DNA of 64,000 nucleotides from Coprococcus eutactus. Its GTDB lineage: Bacteria > Bacillota > Clostridia > Lachnospirales > Lachnospiraceae. Under the pieces are notes generated by a model. That model was not told the origin of the DNA, did not search any database, and saw nothing but the letters and a program-made list of their open reading frames with translations. Below are positions 28,283-37,615 of this stretch, piece after piece (within the stretch, counting starts at the first letter, position 1; each line of letters opens with the position of its first letter). The stretch lies in the NCBI RefSeq assembly GCF_025149915.1, contig NZ_CP102278.1, forward strand, positions 1-64,000, read 5' to 3'. The position numbers were made by a program, and so were the translations under genes.

Positions 28283-29614
28283 ATGAGAATAGACATTCCA
28301 GAGGGAGCAAATAGGGTAATAGAGGGTCTTGAGGCAGCAGGCTATGAGGCTTATATAGTCGGCGGCTGCGTGAGAGATAGCATACTTGGAAGGTTGCCGG
28401 GGGACTGGGATATCACCACATCTGCCAGACCAGAGCAGGTGAAGGAGATATTCAGGCGTACCATAGATACGGGAATAGAGCATGGAACCGTAACGGTAAT
28501 GATGGGCAAGGAAGGCTATGAGGTCACGACATACAGGATAGATGGGGAGTACAGTGACCACAGGAGACCTGACCAGGTTGAGTTCACGGCAAGTCTTGAG
28601 GAGGATCTCAAGAGAAGAGACTTCACGATAAATGCCATGGCGTACAGTCACAGCAAGGGAATCATAGACATGTTCGGCGGAGTACAGGATCTGAATGACA
28701 AGGTTATAAGAGCCGTCGGTGTGGCAAGGGACAGATTTGACGAGGATGCACTCAGAATACTCAGGGCGATAAGATTTGCCGGACAGCTTGGATTTGACAT
28801 AGAGAGAGATACCAGAAAGGCTATGATCATCCAGGCACAGTATCTGAAAAATATTAGTGCGGAGAGAATCAGGGTGGAGCTCACAAAGCTCCTGGTATCA
28901 GACCACCCGGACAAGCTTCTTGAGGCGTATGTCACAGGCATAACTTCATATATCCTTCCGGAGTTTGACAAGATGATGGAGCAGCCGCAGAACAATCCGT
29001 ATCATAGATACAACGTGGGAGTACATTCCATAGAGGCGGTCAAGAATATCAGACCGGATGTGACCATGAGGTGGGCAGCACTTCTCCACGATGTCGGTAA
29101 GCCGGCAACACACACAGTTGATGAGAATGGCATAGATCATTTCTTTGATCATCCCGAGAAGGGTGTGCCTATAGCGGAAAGCATTCTGCGAAGACTCAAG
29201 TTTGACAACAACACTATCAAAGATGTGTGTACTCTGGTCAGATGGCATGATTATGGAATGGGAAGTGTTCCGAAAAAGGGCAGTATAAGAAAGCTTTTGG
29301 GAGAAGTCGGAAAAGATTTCTTCCCATATATAATCGAGATAAAAAAAGCCGACATGGTAGCCCAGAGTGATTACAATCTGGAGGAGAGACAAAGCCAGCT
29401 TGCAGCACTTGAGAAGAAATATGAAGAGATCATGGCATCAGATGACTGTGTCAGGATCAAAGATCTCAAGATAAATGGAGGAGATCTGATAAAGATGGGA
29501 ATAAAACCGGGACCTCAAATGGGTGAGATACTTCAGAAACTGTTGGATATGGTTATAGAAGATCCTGAAAAGAACGACAGGGAATACCTTATTGAACAGG
29601 TCAAAATGATGTAA
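28283..29614 (+). CDS. cca: CCA-adding tRNA nucleotidyltransferase
   Basis: Adds or repairs the 3' CCA of tRNAs. The polymerase-beta-like head has GGCVRDSILGRLPGDWDITT at about 32-51 (catalytic acids in DWD), the RRDFTINAMAY block and the DPLRILRAIRFA-type block (DEDALRILRAIRFAGQLGF). The tail contains an HD domain with HDVGKP. 443 residues fits class II with HD. GGAGAGAAG lies before the ATG. The three tRNA genes in this window lack encoded CCA, so the enzyme is needed for them. Confidence 0.95.
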   Translation: MRIDIPEGANRVIEGLEAAGYEAYIVGGCVRDSILGRLPGDWDITTSARPEQVKEIFRRTIDTGIEHGTVTVMMGKEGYEVTTYRIDGEYSDHRRPDQVEFTASLEEDLKRRDFTINAMAYSHSKGIIDMFGGVQDLNDKVIRAVGVARDRFDEDALRILRAIRFAGQLGFDIERDTRKAMIIQAQYLKNISAERIRVELTKLLVSDHPDKLLEAYVTGITSYILPEFDKMMEQPQNNPYHRYNVGVHSIEAVKNIRPDVTMRWAALLHDVGKPATHTVDENGIDHFFDHPEKGVPIAESILRRLKFDNNTIKDVCTLVRWHDYGMGSVPKKGSIRKLLGEVGKDFFPYIIEIKKADMVAQSDYNLEERQSQLAALEKKYEEIMASDDCVRIKDLKINGGDLIKMGIKPGPQMGEILQKLLDMVIEDPEKNDREYLIEQVKMM

Positions 29615-29773
29615 GAAGTATGTATTTCCTATATCATATAAAAAAGAATTATTGGATGATGCGATAACAGTCGTAAAAAAATCCGGTAAAATATAATAAC
29701 TTAAGAATGAATCTTAACAGCCCCTCATACAATAATTTAGCAGGTTATTATTGCTATAAAGTGAGCGAGGGCT

Positions 29774-29938
29774 TATCTGTGAAGTGGATGTGTGTATCTT
29801 ATCTGACATTACCATAATCAGGACATATGAATCCGCCGGCACTCAGCGATGCGGAGCGAGTGCTAGTGCCGTTGCAGGATTCATCGAGCGAGAGCGCTCA
29901 TGATTTGGTAAGTCAGATAGATACACACTTCACAGATA
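29774..29938. repeat. Large imperfect inverted-repeat element between cca and the kinase-like gene
   Basis: The left arm 29774-29820 and right arm 29901-29938 are near-complementary over about 38-47 bases. Matching blocks on the left arm are TATCTGTGAAGT, GTGTATCT, ATCTGAC, TACC and ATCA. The centre holds a second palindrome, ATGAATCC (29827-29834) with GGATTCAT (29877-29884), enclosing GGCACT/AGTGCC. The whole could fold into one long branched hairpin. It carries no ORF. It makes up most of the 358-base gap between the two genes. It could be a MITE or a structured leader of the next gene. Confidence 0.7.
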
Positions 29939-29972
29939 CCCCCGAGCGATAGTTGTAGGAGGGGGTTTTCAT

Positions 29973-30965
29973 TTGGCTGAAAAAATGGGTGAAGTGTATG
30001 AGGCATATGACATGGAGGTGCAGGGGATAGGCAGAGGCAGAGGTGCTATCATTCTGATGACGGACAAGGGCATACGTCAGGTGGCGGCTCTGAATGGAAC
30101 GGACGAGAGACTTTTGCAGGAGAAACAGTTCAAGGATAGTATATACGAAAAGGGATTCTGCTATATAGACAGGGTGGTTCCGAACAGCGATGAGGAGCTT
30201 GTGACATGTGACAGGTATGGCAATCCATTTGTATGTCGGGAATATTTTCAGGGGAGGGAATGCAGTGCATCCAATATCAGGGATTTGGAGAAGGCAGTCA
30301 TCAATCTGGCACAGTTTCATAAAGCCGGCAGGGAACTCTATGAGGATGAGGGAAGCCGTGAATATGATAAAATGCCGGGCAATCTCGACAGAAAATTGAG
30401 AGAGCTGCGTAGAATCCGTAATTTTGTCAGCAGAAGAAATAAAAAGAATGATTTTGAGATCCAGTATATAAGGGCGTTTGATTATTTTTATAGGCAGGCA
30501 GACAGATGTCTCAAACTGTTTGAGGAGAACTTCAAATGCAACGAAAAGTGGATAGGATATTGTCACGGATCTTATAACTATCACAGTGTGATGTTTTGTG
30601 ACGGATACATAGCAACAACCAATTTTGACAGATTCCATGTGGGATATCAGCTTGTTGATCTTTACCAATTTATGAGAAAGGCGATGGAGAAGAACAGGTA
30701 CGACATAGAGATGGCGCGGGATATATTGAGTGCGTACAGCCAGATAAGGCATCTGGATAAGGAAGACTATGAATTTATATACCTTATGTACAGTTTTCCT
30801 GAGAAGTTCTGGAAGATAAGCAACCGCTATATGAACAGCCGAAAGAGCTATATATCCCCGGTTTTGATGGAAAAACTCCAAAAAGTTATCGAAGATGACC
30901 AAGAAAAACTCAAAATTTTGAGCGAAATTAACGATACCTATGGACTTCACAAGCTGACAAATTAA
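29973..30965 (+). CDS. CotS-like kinase-fold protein with degenerate active site
   Basis: The 330-residue protein resembles CotS/YutH spore-coat proteins and aminoglycoside-phosphotransferase folds. AGGAGG at 29957 favours a TTG start at 29973; an ATG at 29985 is the alternative. The catalytic-loop equivalent reads CHGSYNYHS at 197-205. Ser200 stands where the catalytic Asp of HGD is expected, and Ser205 replaces the usual Asn. The downstream metal-site equivalent is TNFDR at 216-220. It therefore looks like a pseudokinase, or at least an altered one. The name implies sporulation, but no sporulation gene is nearby. It is bounded by the palindromic element upstream and pgcA downstream. Confidence 0.7.
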   Translation: MAEKMGEVYEAYDMEVQGIGRGRGAIILMTDKGIRQVAALNGTDERLLQEKQFKDSIYEKGFCYIDRVVPNSDEELVTCDRYGNPFVCREYFQGRECSASNIRDLEKAVINLAQFHKAGRELYEDEGSREYDKMPGNLDRKLRELRRIRNFVSRRNKKNDFEIQYIRAFDYFYRQADRCLKLFEENFKCNEKWIGYCHGSYNYHSVMFCDGYIATTNFDRFHVGYQLVDLYQFMRKAMEKNRYDIEMARDILSAYSQIRHLDKEDYEFIYLMYSFPEKFWKISNRYMNSRKSYISPVLMEKLQKVIEDDQEKLKILSEINDTYGLHKLTN

Positions 30966-31113
30966 GAGTATAATGTTGGGGCGTGGATAATAATTGAGTT
31001 AGACACGTGATACTGAATTGTGATGTATTTTACAGATGGTTTTTTCGTGTGTGTTTTCCATTTGTAGGATGCTCTATGGGTAACATAAAGCAATAGATTT
31101 CACAGGAGGCAAA

Positions 31114-32868
31114 ATGATGAGTGATTATAATTACAAGGACGTGTATGAGCAGTGGGTGAACAATCCTTTATTTGGTCAGGAAACAAAGGATGAGCTCTTA
31201 GCGATCAAGGACGACGAGAAAGAGATAGAAGAAAGATTCTATTGTGATCTTGTATTTGGAACAGCCGGACTTCGAGGCATCATCGGAGCTGGTACTAACA
31301 GAATGAACATATATGTAGTGCGCAAGGCTACACAGGGACTTGCAAACTACATCATCAAGGCGGGCAAGCAGGACAAAGGTGTGGCAATAGCTTATGATTC
31401 AAGAAGAATGTCACCTGAGTTCTCTATGGAGGCAGCGCTCTGCCTGGCAGCAAATGGCATAAAGGCTTACAGATTTGAGTCACTCAGACCAACACCTGAG
31501 CTTTCATTTGCAGTTAGATATCTGGACTGTGTAGCTGGTATCAATGTAACAGCATCACACAACCCACCAGAGTATAATGGATATAAGGTATACTGGGAGG
31601 ATGGCGCACAGATCACACCACCTCATGACCAGGGAATCATGGCCGAGGTAAAGGCCATCACAGATTTCGCAGATACAAAGACTATGGACATGGTAGAGGC
31701 AAAGAAGAAGGGGCTCCTTGTAACTATCGGTTCAGAGGTTGATGACGCATACATGGGCGAGCTCAAGAAGCTCATCCTTAATCAGGATGCAATTGACAAG
31801 TATGGCAAGGATCTCAAGATCGTGTACACACCACTTCACGGAACAGGTAATATTCCTGTAAGAAGAATCCTCAAGGAGATCGGTTTCGAGAATGTGTATG
31901 TGGTACCAGAGCAGGAGCTTCCGGATGGAGAGTTCCCAACTGTTGAGTATCCAAACCCAGAGGCAAAGGAAGCATTTACACTTGCACTCAAGCTGGCAAA
32001 GGAGGTCGATGCAGATCTCGTTCTTGCAACAGACCCAGATGCCGACAGACTCGGATGCTACGCAAAGGATTCCAAGACAGGTGAGTACAAGGTGTTCACA
32101 GGAAATATGTCAGGAAGCTTACTCTGCGAGTATGAGGTAAGCCAGATGAAGGAGAAGAATGGCAGCCTTCCAGCAGACGGAGCAATCGTCAAGACTATCG
32201 TTACTACCAACATGGTAGATGCCATAGCAAAGTATTATGGAACAGATCTCATCGAGTGTTTCACAGGTTTCAAGAACATCGGACGTGAGATCCTCAGATT
32301 TGAGCAGACAGGCAAGGGAACATACCTCTTCGGATTTGAGGAGAGCTACGGATGCCTGATCGGAACACATGCAAGAGACAAGGACGCAGTTGTTGCAACT
32401 ATGGCTCTCTGCGAGGCAGCAGCTTACTACAGAGGTCAGGGCAAGACTCTTTGGGATGCGATGATGGATATGTACGAGAAGTACGGATATTATGTTGACG
32501 ACATCAAGACCGTGACACTCAAGGGTGTTGAGGGATCAAAGAAGATCGGACACATCATGAATATCCTCCGTGCAAATGTACCTGAGCAGGTTGCAGGCTA
32601 CAAGACAAAGGTTGTTCGCGACTATCGTCTTGAGTATATAAGAAACATCGAGACAGGTGAGGTCAAGCCTACCGGTTTCCCAAATGCAAACGTACTCTAC
32701 TACGAGCTTGAGAACGATGCATGGCTTGCAGTAAGACCTTCAGGAACTGAGCCAAAGATCAAATTCTACTACGGAATCAAGGGTTCATCATACGATGAGG
32801 CACAGAAGGAGTCAGCAGCATTTGGTGACAAGGTCATGGATCTCATTTATGACATACTTGAGAAGTAA
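31114..32868 (+). CDS. pgcA: Phosphoglucomutase/phosphomannomutase, alpha-PGM family
   Basis: It interconverts glucose 1-phosphate and glucose 6-phosphate (or the mannose forms), linking glycogen, wall-precursor and lipid-sugar synthesis to glycolysis. The 584 residues include the active-site serine loop TASHNPPEYNGYKVYWEDGA, the metal loop DPDADRLG and the sugar-binding FGFEESYGCL. The phosphate-binding C-terminal motif is RPSGTEPKIKFY. CAGGAGGC lies before the ATG at 31114; a second ATG follows directly. It ends at a strong terminator. PgcA is the Bacillus-type name and is assigned from family, not experiment. Confidence 0.93.
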   Translation: MMSDYNYKDVYEQWVNNPLFGQETKDELLAIKDDEKEIEERFYCDLVFGTAGLRGIIGAGTNRMNIYVVRKATQGLANYIIKAGKQDKGVAIAYDSRRMSPEFSMEAALCLAANGIKAYRFESLRPTPELSFAVRYLDCVAGINVTASHNPPEYNGYKVYWEDGAQITPPHDQGIMAEVKAITDFADTKTMDMVEAKKKGLLVTIGSEVDDAYMGELKKLILNQDAIDKYGKDLKIVYTPLHGTGNIPVRRILKEIGFENVYVVPEQELPDGEFPTVEYPNPEAKEAFTLALKLAKEVDADLVLATDPDADRLGCYAKDSKTGEYKVFTGNMSGSLLCEYEVSQMKEKNGSLPADGAIVKTIVTTNMVDAIAKYYGTDLIECFTGFKNIGREILRFEQTGKGTYLFGFEESYGCLIGTHARDKDAVVATMALCEAAAYYRGQGKTLWDAMMDMYEKYGYYVDDIKTVTLKGVEGSKKIGHIMNILRANVPEQVAGYKTKVVRDYRLEYIRNIETGEVKPTGFPNANVLYYELENDAWLAVRPSGTEPKIKFYYGIKGSSYDEAQKESAAFGDKVMDLIYDILEK

Positions 32869-32932
32869 GCAGAAGTAATCACAGATACAGGCAATATGGA
32901 ATATATTTAGAGAAGTTCACAATGCAGAACAG

Positions 32933-32971
32933 ACATGCAGATCTACATAAAAGGATCTGCATGTTTTTTTT
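32933..32971 (+). terminator. Rho-independent terminator after pgcA
   Basis: Perfect 11-bp stem ACATGCAGATC (32933-32943) with its complement at 32954-32964, followed by eight Ts. Confidence 0.92.
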
Positions 32972-33123
32972 AATCTGAGAGACTCATAGACTAATAAATG
33001 TTACAGATAATTAATTGTACACTTTGAGAAAATGTTAGTAACATGGTCTTTAAAGAAAATGAGAAAATGAGAAAATGAGCAATAATGTCTTTATTGACGA
33101 GATGAAGAGGAGAAAAAATTTAT

Positions 33124-34815
33124 ATGAAAACAAAAACAGGGGTAGTGAACAAATTGAAATCCAACAGGGCATTCTGGATAATCTGTGTGTTGTTTCTGGC
33201 AATCCAGTATTTTTTGTGTATTCATTACGGGATGAAGAGGGATTACCTGTTCTGTGATGAGGTATACAGTTACGGACTTGCAAACAGCAATGAGTACACA
33301 TTTCTTCATCCGGGAGAGAATGATGAACCGCTTGACAATTGGGTGAGCGGAAGTTATTTCTCAGATTATATGAATTATTGCGATGAGGCATTTAATTATA
33401 AAGCGGCTTACGTGAACCAGGAGAGGGATGTTCATCCACCTCTTTACTATATGCTGCTCCATACAGTGTGCAGATTTTTCAAGGAAGCTGGATACTCGGC
33501 AATTCCGGGAATAGTACTAAATCTTATAATTCTTGCATTTGTGGATATAGTTCTCATGTACGTGGCGGCAAATCTTCTAGAAAGCAGGTGGCGCGGACTT
33601 GCGGCAACCGTTTTGTGGGGAATATCTTCAGTCGGCATCAGCAATTGTATGCTCATAAGAATGTATCTTCTACAGACATTTGAGGTCCTACTGTTTGTGG
33701 CGGCACACATATATATATTGAAGCACAAGAAAAAGATGACGGTGCCTTACTTTATAATGCTGGCATTTACAGTGTTCCTGGGCGGACTTACCCACTATTA
33801 TTTTTACTTTTTCGTGGCTGGACTTGGACTTTGCGTATGTATCTATCTCCTGTCAGTAAAGAGAGTTAAGGAAATGTTTGCATATGGATTCAGTCTTGTG
33901 GCAGGGCTTGTGTGTGCCATAGCGGTATTTCCGGCAACAATCGCACATATATTTGGATACAGGGGTGACTATGCAACAAAGAATCTTACAGGATTTTCAA
34001 CCAGAAAATTCATATCATACATAGGTTATGTAAATAAGGCATATTTTGCCGGACTGCTTCCTGTTATTCTGCTTATCGTTATAGCGCTCATAATTGTGTA
34101 CATAGTTTCAAAGTTTGTTATAATACATATAAGTCTGAAGAGAGAAGAACACTCGATAAAGTATTCTGTAGATGTAAACAGGATTGATGTGAATGGAAAA
34201 TACACAGGAACATTGTCCGCAAATGCGTTGTTATTTGCAGCGGTGGTGATAGCAGATGCCATTCTAGCATTTGTGGGAATACAAGGATCTGAGCTTGTAA
34301 ACGCAAGATACATATACTCGGCACTCCCAGTATTTGCGATATTTATGGTATGGGGCATGGCAAAGCTCCTCGCGGTGGTTGCACCTGTCAACTACAATGT
34401 GATAATCGGAGTAGTATGTCTTATACTTTGTGCCGGAAGTATAAAGGTAAATGGCGTGGATTGGCAGTATGTAACATATCCTGAGAGAAAAGAAGCGGTT
34501 GAGCAGATGGCGGGAAATGATTGTATCATAGTCTGTCATGGCGATGGAAAATGGAACAACATATATGCCGGCATAAATGCATTTTCTGTGATGGACAGGT
34601 GCAGGTATGTGTACGAGGATGATCTAGGCGAGCTTTCAGATTTGACAGCCGATTGTGGTGATGAGCTGTACATGGCAGTTATAAATGATCCACGGTTTGA
34701 CAAAACGGAGATACAAAAGGACATCAAGAGGATAAGAAAGACCACAAAGTATAAAAATGTAGAGAAAACGTATGATTATGCGGGAATAAAGATATTCCGC
34801 ATGACGACAAAATAG
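33124..34815 (+). CDS. GT39-like multi-pass glycosyltransferase (GT-C fold)
   Basis: The 563-residue membrane protein has around 11 hydrophobic helices, with an acidic DEVYSYGLANSNEYTF loop just after the first helix. That is the location of the catalytic Asp in GT39/ArnT-type enzymes, which use polyprenyl-phosphate sugars. The C-terminal 110 residues are soluble. The GAGGAG ribosome site lies about 12 bases before the ATG. The GT2 gene directly downstream would make the lipid-linked sugar donor, so the two probably decorate a surface glycan or protein. The sugar and acceptor are unknown. Confidence 0.8.
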   Translation: MKTKTGVVNKLKSNRAFWIICVLFLAIQYFLCIHYGMKRDYLFCDEVYSYGLANSNEYTFLHPGENDEPLDNWVSGSYFSDYMNYCDEAFNYKAAYVNQERDVHPPLYYMLLHTVCRFFKEAGYSAIPGIVLNLIILAFVDIVLMYVAANLLESRWRGLAATVLWGISSVGISNCMLIRMYLLQTFEVLLFVAAHIYILKHKKKMTVPYFIMLAFTVFLGGLTHYYFYFFVAGLGLCVCIYLLSVKRVKEMFAYGFSLVAGLVCAIAVFPATIAHIFGYRGDYATKNLTGFSTRKFISYIGYVNKAYFAGLLPVILLIVIALIIVYIVSKFVIIHISLKREEHSIKYSVDVNRIDVNGKYTGTLSANALLFAAVVIADAILAFVGIQGSELVNARYIYSALPVFAIFMVWGMAKLLAVVAPVNYNVIIGVVCLILCAGSIKVNGVDWQYVTYPERKEAVEQMAGNDCIIVCHGDGKWNNIYAGINAFSVMDRCRYVYEDDLGELSDLTADCGDELYMAVINDPRFDKTEIQKDIKRIRKTTKYKNVEKTYDYAGIKIFRMTTK

Positions 34816-34833
34816 ATGTTTACAGGAGATGTA

Positions 34834-35787
34834 ATGATGAAAAAGGTGAGTTTGATTGTTCCTTGTTACAACGAAGAGGAGGCACTGCCGATATTTGCTG
34901 CGGAACTTGATAAGGTGGTACAGGGACTCGGATCGTATGAGTTTGAGGTCCTCATGGTAAATGATGGTTCTTCAGATGGTACTTTGAAGGTTATGAAGGA
35001 TGTGTCATCAGAATATGAGTATTTCAAATACATATCGTTTTCCAGAAACTTTGGAAAAGAATCAGCAATGTATGCAGGATTTTGCAATGCATCAGGTGAT
35101 TATGTGGCGGTTATGGATGCGGACATGCAGGATCCGCCATCACTTCTTCCGGAAATGCTTGAGATTCTGGAACAGGGCGAATATGACAGTGTAGCCACCA
35201 GAAGGGTGACGAGAAAGGGTGAGCCAAAGATCAGATCATGGTTTGCCAGAAGATTTTACAAGCTTATAAACAGGATATCGGATGCTGATGTGGTGGATGG
35301 AGCCAGGGACTTCAGACTCATGAAGTCGGAGATGAAGGATGCTATAGTGTCGATGTGCGAGTACAACAGATTTTCAAAGGGAATCTTTGGGTGGATCGGA
35401 TATAAGACAAAGTGGCTTGAGTATGAGAATGTTGAGAGGGTTGCCGGGGAGACAAAGTGGAGCTTCTGGAAGTTGTTCAGGTATGCCATAGACGGTATAA
35501 TCAATTTCTCCGAGGCACCTATGATGATCGCGTCAGGTTTTGGAACATTTTGCACAGTTCTTTCATTTGCCATGCTGCTTTTCTTCTTTATAAGAAAGCT
35601 TGTATGGGGAGATCCTGTTGCGGGATGGCCTTCTCTCGTCTGCATTATTTTATTCGTATCGGGATTGCAGTTCCTGTGCATAGGAATGATGGGCAAATAT
35701 ATTGCAAAAACGTATGTTGAGGTCAAGAACAGACCTCATTATATAATATCTGACACGAATAAAGACGGAGTGGACAAAATAAATTGA
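34834..35787 (+). CDS. Polyprenyl-phosphate glycosyltransferase, GT2 (DPM1/GtrB-like)
   Basis: The start at 34834 (317 residues) is chosen because GGAG at 34823 is well placed; the upstream ATG at 34816 abuts the previous stop. The GT-A domain has VSLIVPCYNEEEALP, NDGSSDGT, the nucleotide-sugar motif VMDADMQDPP and a RFYKLINRISD segment typical of undecaprenyl-phosphate transferases. Two C-terminal membrane helices (about 235-300) match GtrB. It likely transfers a sugar from NDP-sugar to undecaprenyl phosphate, giving the donor for the GT39-like enzyme upstream. Confidence 0.9.
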   Translation: MMKKVSLIVPCYNEEEALPIFAAELDKVVQGLGSYEFEVLMVNDGSSDGTLKVMKDVSSEYEYFKYISFSRNFGKESAMYAGFCNASGDYVAVMDADMQDPPSLLPEMLEILEQGEYDSVATRRVTRKGEPKIRSWFARRFYKLINRISDADVVDGARDFRLMKSEMKDAIVSMCEYNRFSKGIFGWIGYKTKWLEYENVERVAGETKWSFWKLFRYAIDGIINFSEAPMMIASGFGTFCTVLSFAMLLFFFIRKLVWGDPVAGWPSLVCIILFVSGLQFLCIGMMGKYIAKTYVEVKNRPHYIISDTNKDGVDKIN

Positions 35788-35914
35788 TAAATATTTAGGC
35801 TGGATTTACATACGTTTTACCGGGGTATGGTAGAATTATCAGTACTTTATATTTAACAGGAAACATGGTAACTTAATGTTTATAGGGGAAAAAAAGTGAA
35901 CGGGGGAAAGTAAG

Positions 35915-37324
35915 ATGGGCAGTTTTACATTAAAATGTCCAACGTGTGGAGGCTCGACTGTTCTCAACCCGGAGACGGGACAGCTGGAATGCAAGCAATG
36001 TGGCAATCAGTTTGGGGCGGCTTCATGGGGGACAAAAAACTCTGCTATGATCGAAAATGAAGATGGCGAGCTGGTAGACAAGCGGAGCTACAAATCCATG
36101 AGAAAGATTGCCAGGATAAAGAGATATATCACGGACAGTCCGGATGACATATACACCATGGATGAGATAAACCTTGGAAATGATGAGGATTCTCCAAAGT
36201 ATATGGAGATGAATCTGTATGAATGTACGTCATGTGGAGCGAAACTCATGGTGAAAGCCACGGAGACGTCAAGCTTCTGTGCCTACTGTGGACAGCCGAT
36301 GATATTGGTGGACAGACTGGATAAGGAGCTGGAGCCGGATCTTATAATTCCATTTTCAATATCACAGAAGAGAGCGGAACAACTGATTCGTGACAGGTTT
36401 TGTAAAGGATGGTTCGTTCCGGACGAGATAAAGCATTTTCAGATAGACAAGATACGAGGAATATATGTACCTCACTGGCTCGTATCATATCATGTAAAAA
36501 AGAAAATCAAATATATATTCACTGAAAATAAAAGGGAAGTGCGCACTGGCGGCGATAGTAAATGGTTAGATTCGGTAACCCAGAATTCTCGGAAAAACGA
36601 TACAGAGAGAATAATACATAATTGTATGAAGGATGCGGAATGTATAGTGTCAAGGGTACCAGGTGATGCATCACGCAGATTGAATGACAACATATCATCA
36701 AGGCTTGAGCCGTATGATATTGACAGAGTACTGGCATTTTCGCCGGAATATCTTTCGGGGTTTTATACGGACAGATATGATGTCCCTGCAAAAGTGATCG
36801 CGGCAGTGGCAAAGGAGAAGAGTGATAAAGCCCTTCGTGATGAGATGCTTGGAGATTCTGGAGATAAACGGTTTAAAGATTATCATGTCACTGATGAAAA
36901 GACAGAGATAGAATTGTCAGACATAGAATATGCGTTGTTTCCGGTATGGTTCATGACATTTCAGTATCAGGGGATAATTTATACAGTTGCAGTAAATGGT
37001 CAGACTGGAAAAGTTGTGGGCAATGTCCCATCAAACAGATTTAAGGTTGGAGCGTCCATAGGTATACTCATGACAATAATGGTTATATTTTGTACATGGC
37101 TTTCAGTACTTATGGGGAATTTCATAATGGATATCTGGATGTTTGGTTCTGAAATTCTGATGTATGTTGTTGGCGCGTATTTGTTTCTGGTGGTCAACTG
37201 TATCTTATATTTCTGGAGAGCTATCAATAAGCTTCACAGGTCGAGAATTGATATTCACAGATTCAGAAGTTCAGGAACTATTGAATATGTGAAGGAAAGG
37301 CAGGATAAAACATGGGTTCGTTAA
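35915..37324 (+). CDS. Double zinc-ribbon membrane protein, unknown
   Basis: The 469-residue protein starts with a zinc ribbon (CPTCGG near residue 8, CKQCG near 27) and has a second one (CTSCG near 106, CAYCG near 125). The middle (about 140-360) is a soluble domain with VPHWLVSYHVKKKIKYIFTE. Two membrane helices lie near 375-425 (ASIGILMTIMVIFCTWLSVL; MYVVGAYLFLVVNCILYFW). Zinc-ribbon plus membrane proteins of this layout are common in Clostridia, but their function is unknown. CGGGGGAAAG precedes the ATG. The stop overlaps the next small gene by 13 bases, so the cluster is coordinated. Confidence 0.8.
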   Translation: MGSFTLKCPTCGGSTVLNPETGQLECKQCGNQFGAASWGTKNSAMIENEDGELVDKRSYKSMRKIARIKRYITDSPDDIYTMDEINLGNDEDSPKYMEMNLYECTSCGAKLMVKATETSSFCAYCGQPMILVDRLDKELEPDLIIPFSISQKRAEQLIRDRFCKGWFVPDEIKHFQIDKIRGIYVPHWLVSYHVKKKIKYIFTENKREVRTGGDSKWLDSVTQNSRKNDTERIIHNCMKDAECIVSRVPGDASRRLNDNISSRLEPYDIDRVLAFSPEYLSGFYTDRYDVPAKVIAAVAKEKSDKALRDEMLGDSGDKRFKDYHVTDEKTEIELSDIEYALFPVWFMTFQYQGIIYTVAVNGQTGKVVGNVPSNRFKVGASIGILMTIMVIFCTWLSVLMGNFIMDIWMFGSEILMYVVGAYLFLVVNCILYFWRAINKLHRSRIDIHRFRSSGTIEYVKERQDKTWVR

Positions 37325-37527
37325 CATTTGTGTTTGTTGCTGTGGGTGTTGCATGTGGAATATTTCTTACGATAGGAATTGTTCTGTCTGCTCTTGTGAG
37401 GTCAAATAATATTGGACAGGACGAGATGAAGGAATCTTCATATATAGATTATACAACATTATCATATCATGCCATATATGACAGCCAGAATGCAATAAAT
37501 CATTTTGATGGAAATTACAAGAATTAG
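37312..37527 (+). CDS. Small membrane protein, unknown
   Basis: 71 residues with one N-terminal hydrophobic helix (LTFVFVAVGVACGIFLTIGIVLSALV) and a polar tail rich in Tyr, Asn and Ser. It overlaps the zinc-ribbon gene by 13 bases and precedes the Yip1-type gene. Translational coupling and a conserved position would be the evidence for a real gene; only the overlap can be seen here. Confidence 0.55.
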   Translation: MGSLTFVFVAVGVACGIFLTIGIVLSALVRSNNIGQDEMKESSYIDYTTLSYHAIYDSQNAINHFDGNYKN

Positions 37528-37615
37528 ATATGATGACAAAACTAAAGAGATTTGTTATCATACTAGTTGATATATGAAAGATCACAGGGAAAAGGAATTG
37601 GAGGTAAATCAACAA

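Noticed and set aside
29913..30950. Long open frame of 345 codons on the minus strand
   Set aside because: It lies wholly opposite the CotS-like gene, lacks a convincing ribosome site and its translation has no family look. It is a shadow.
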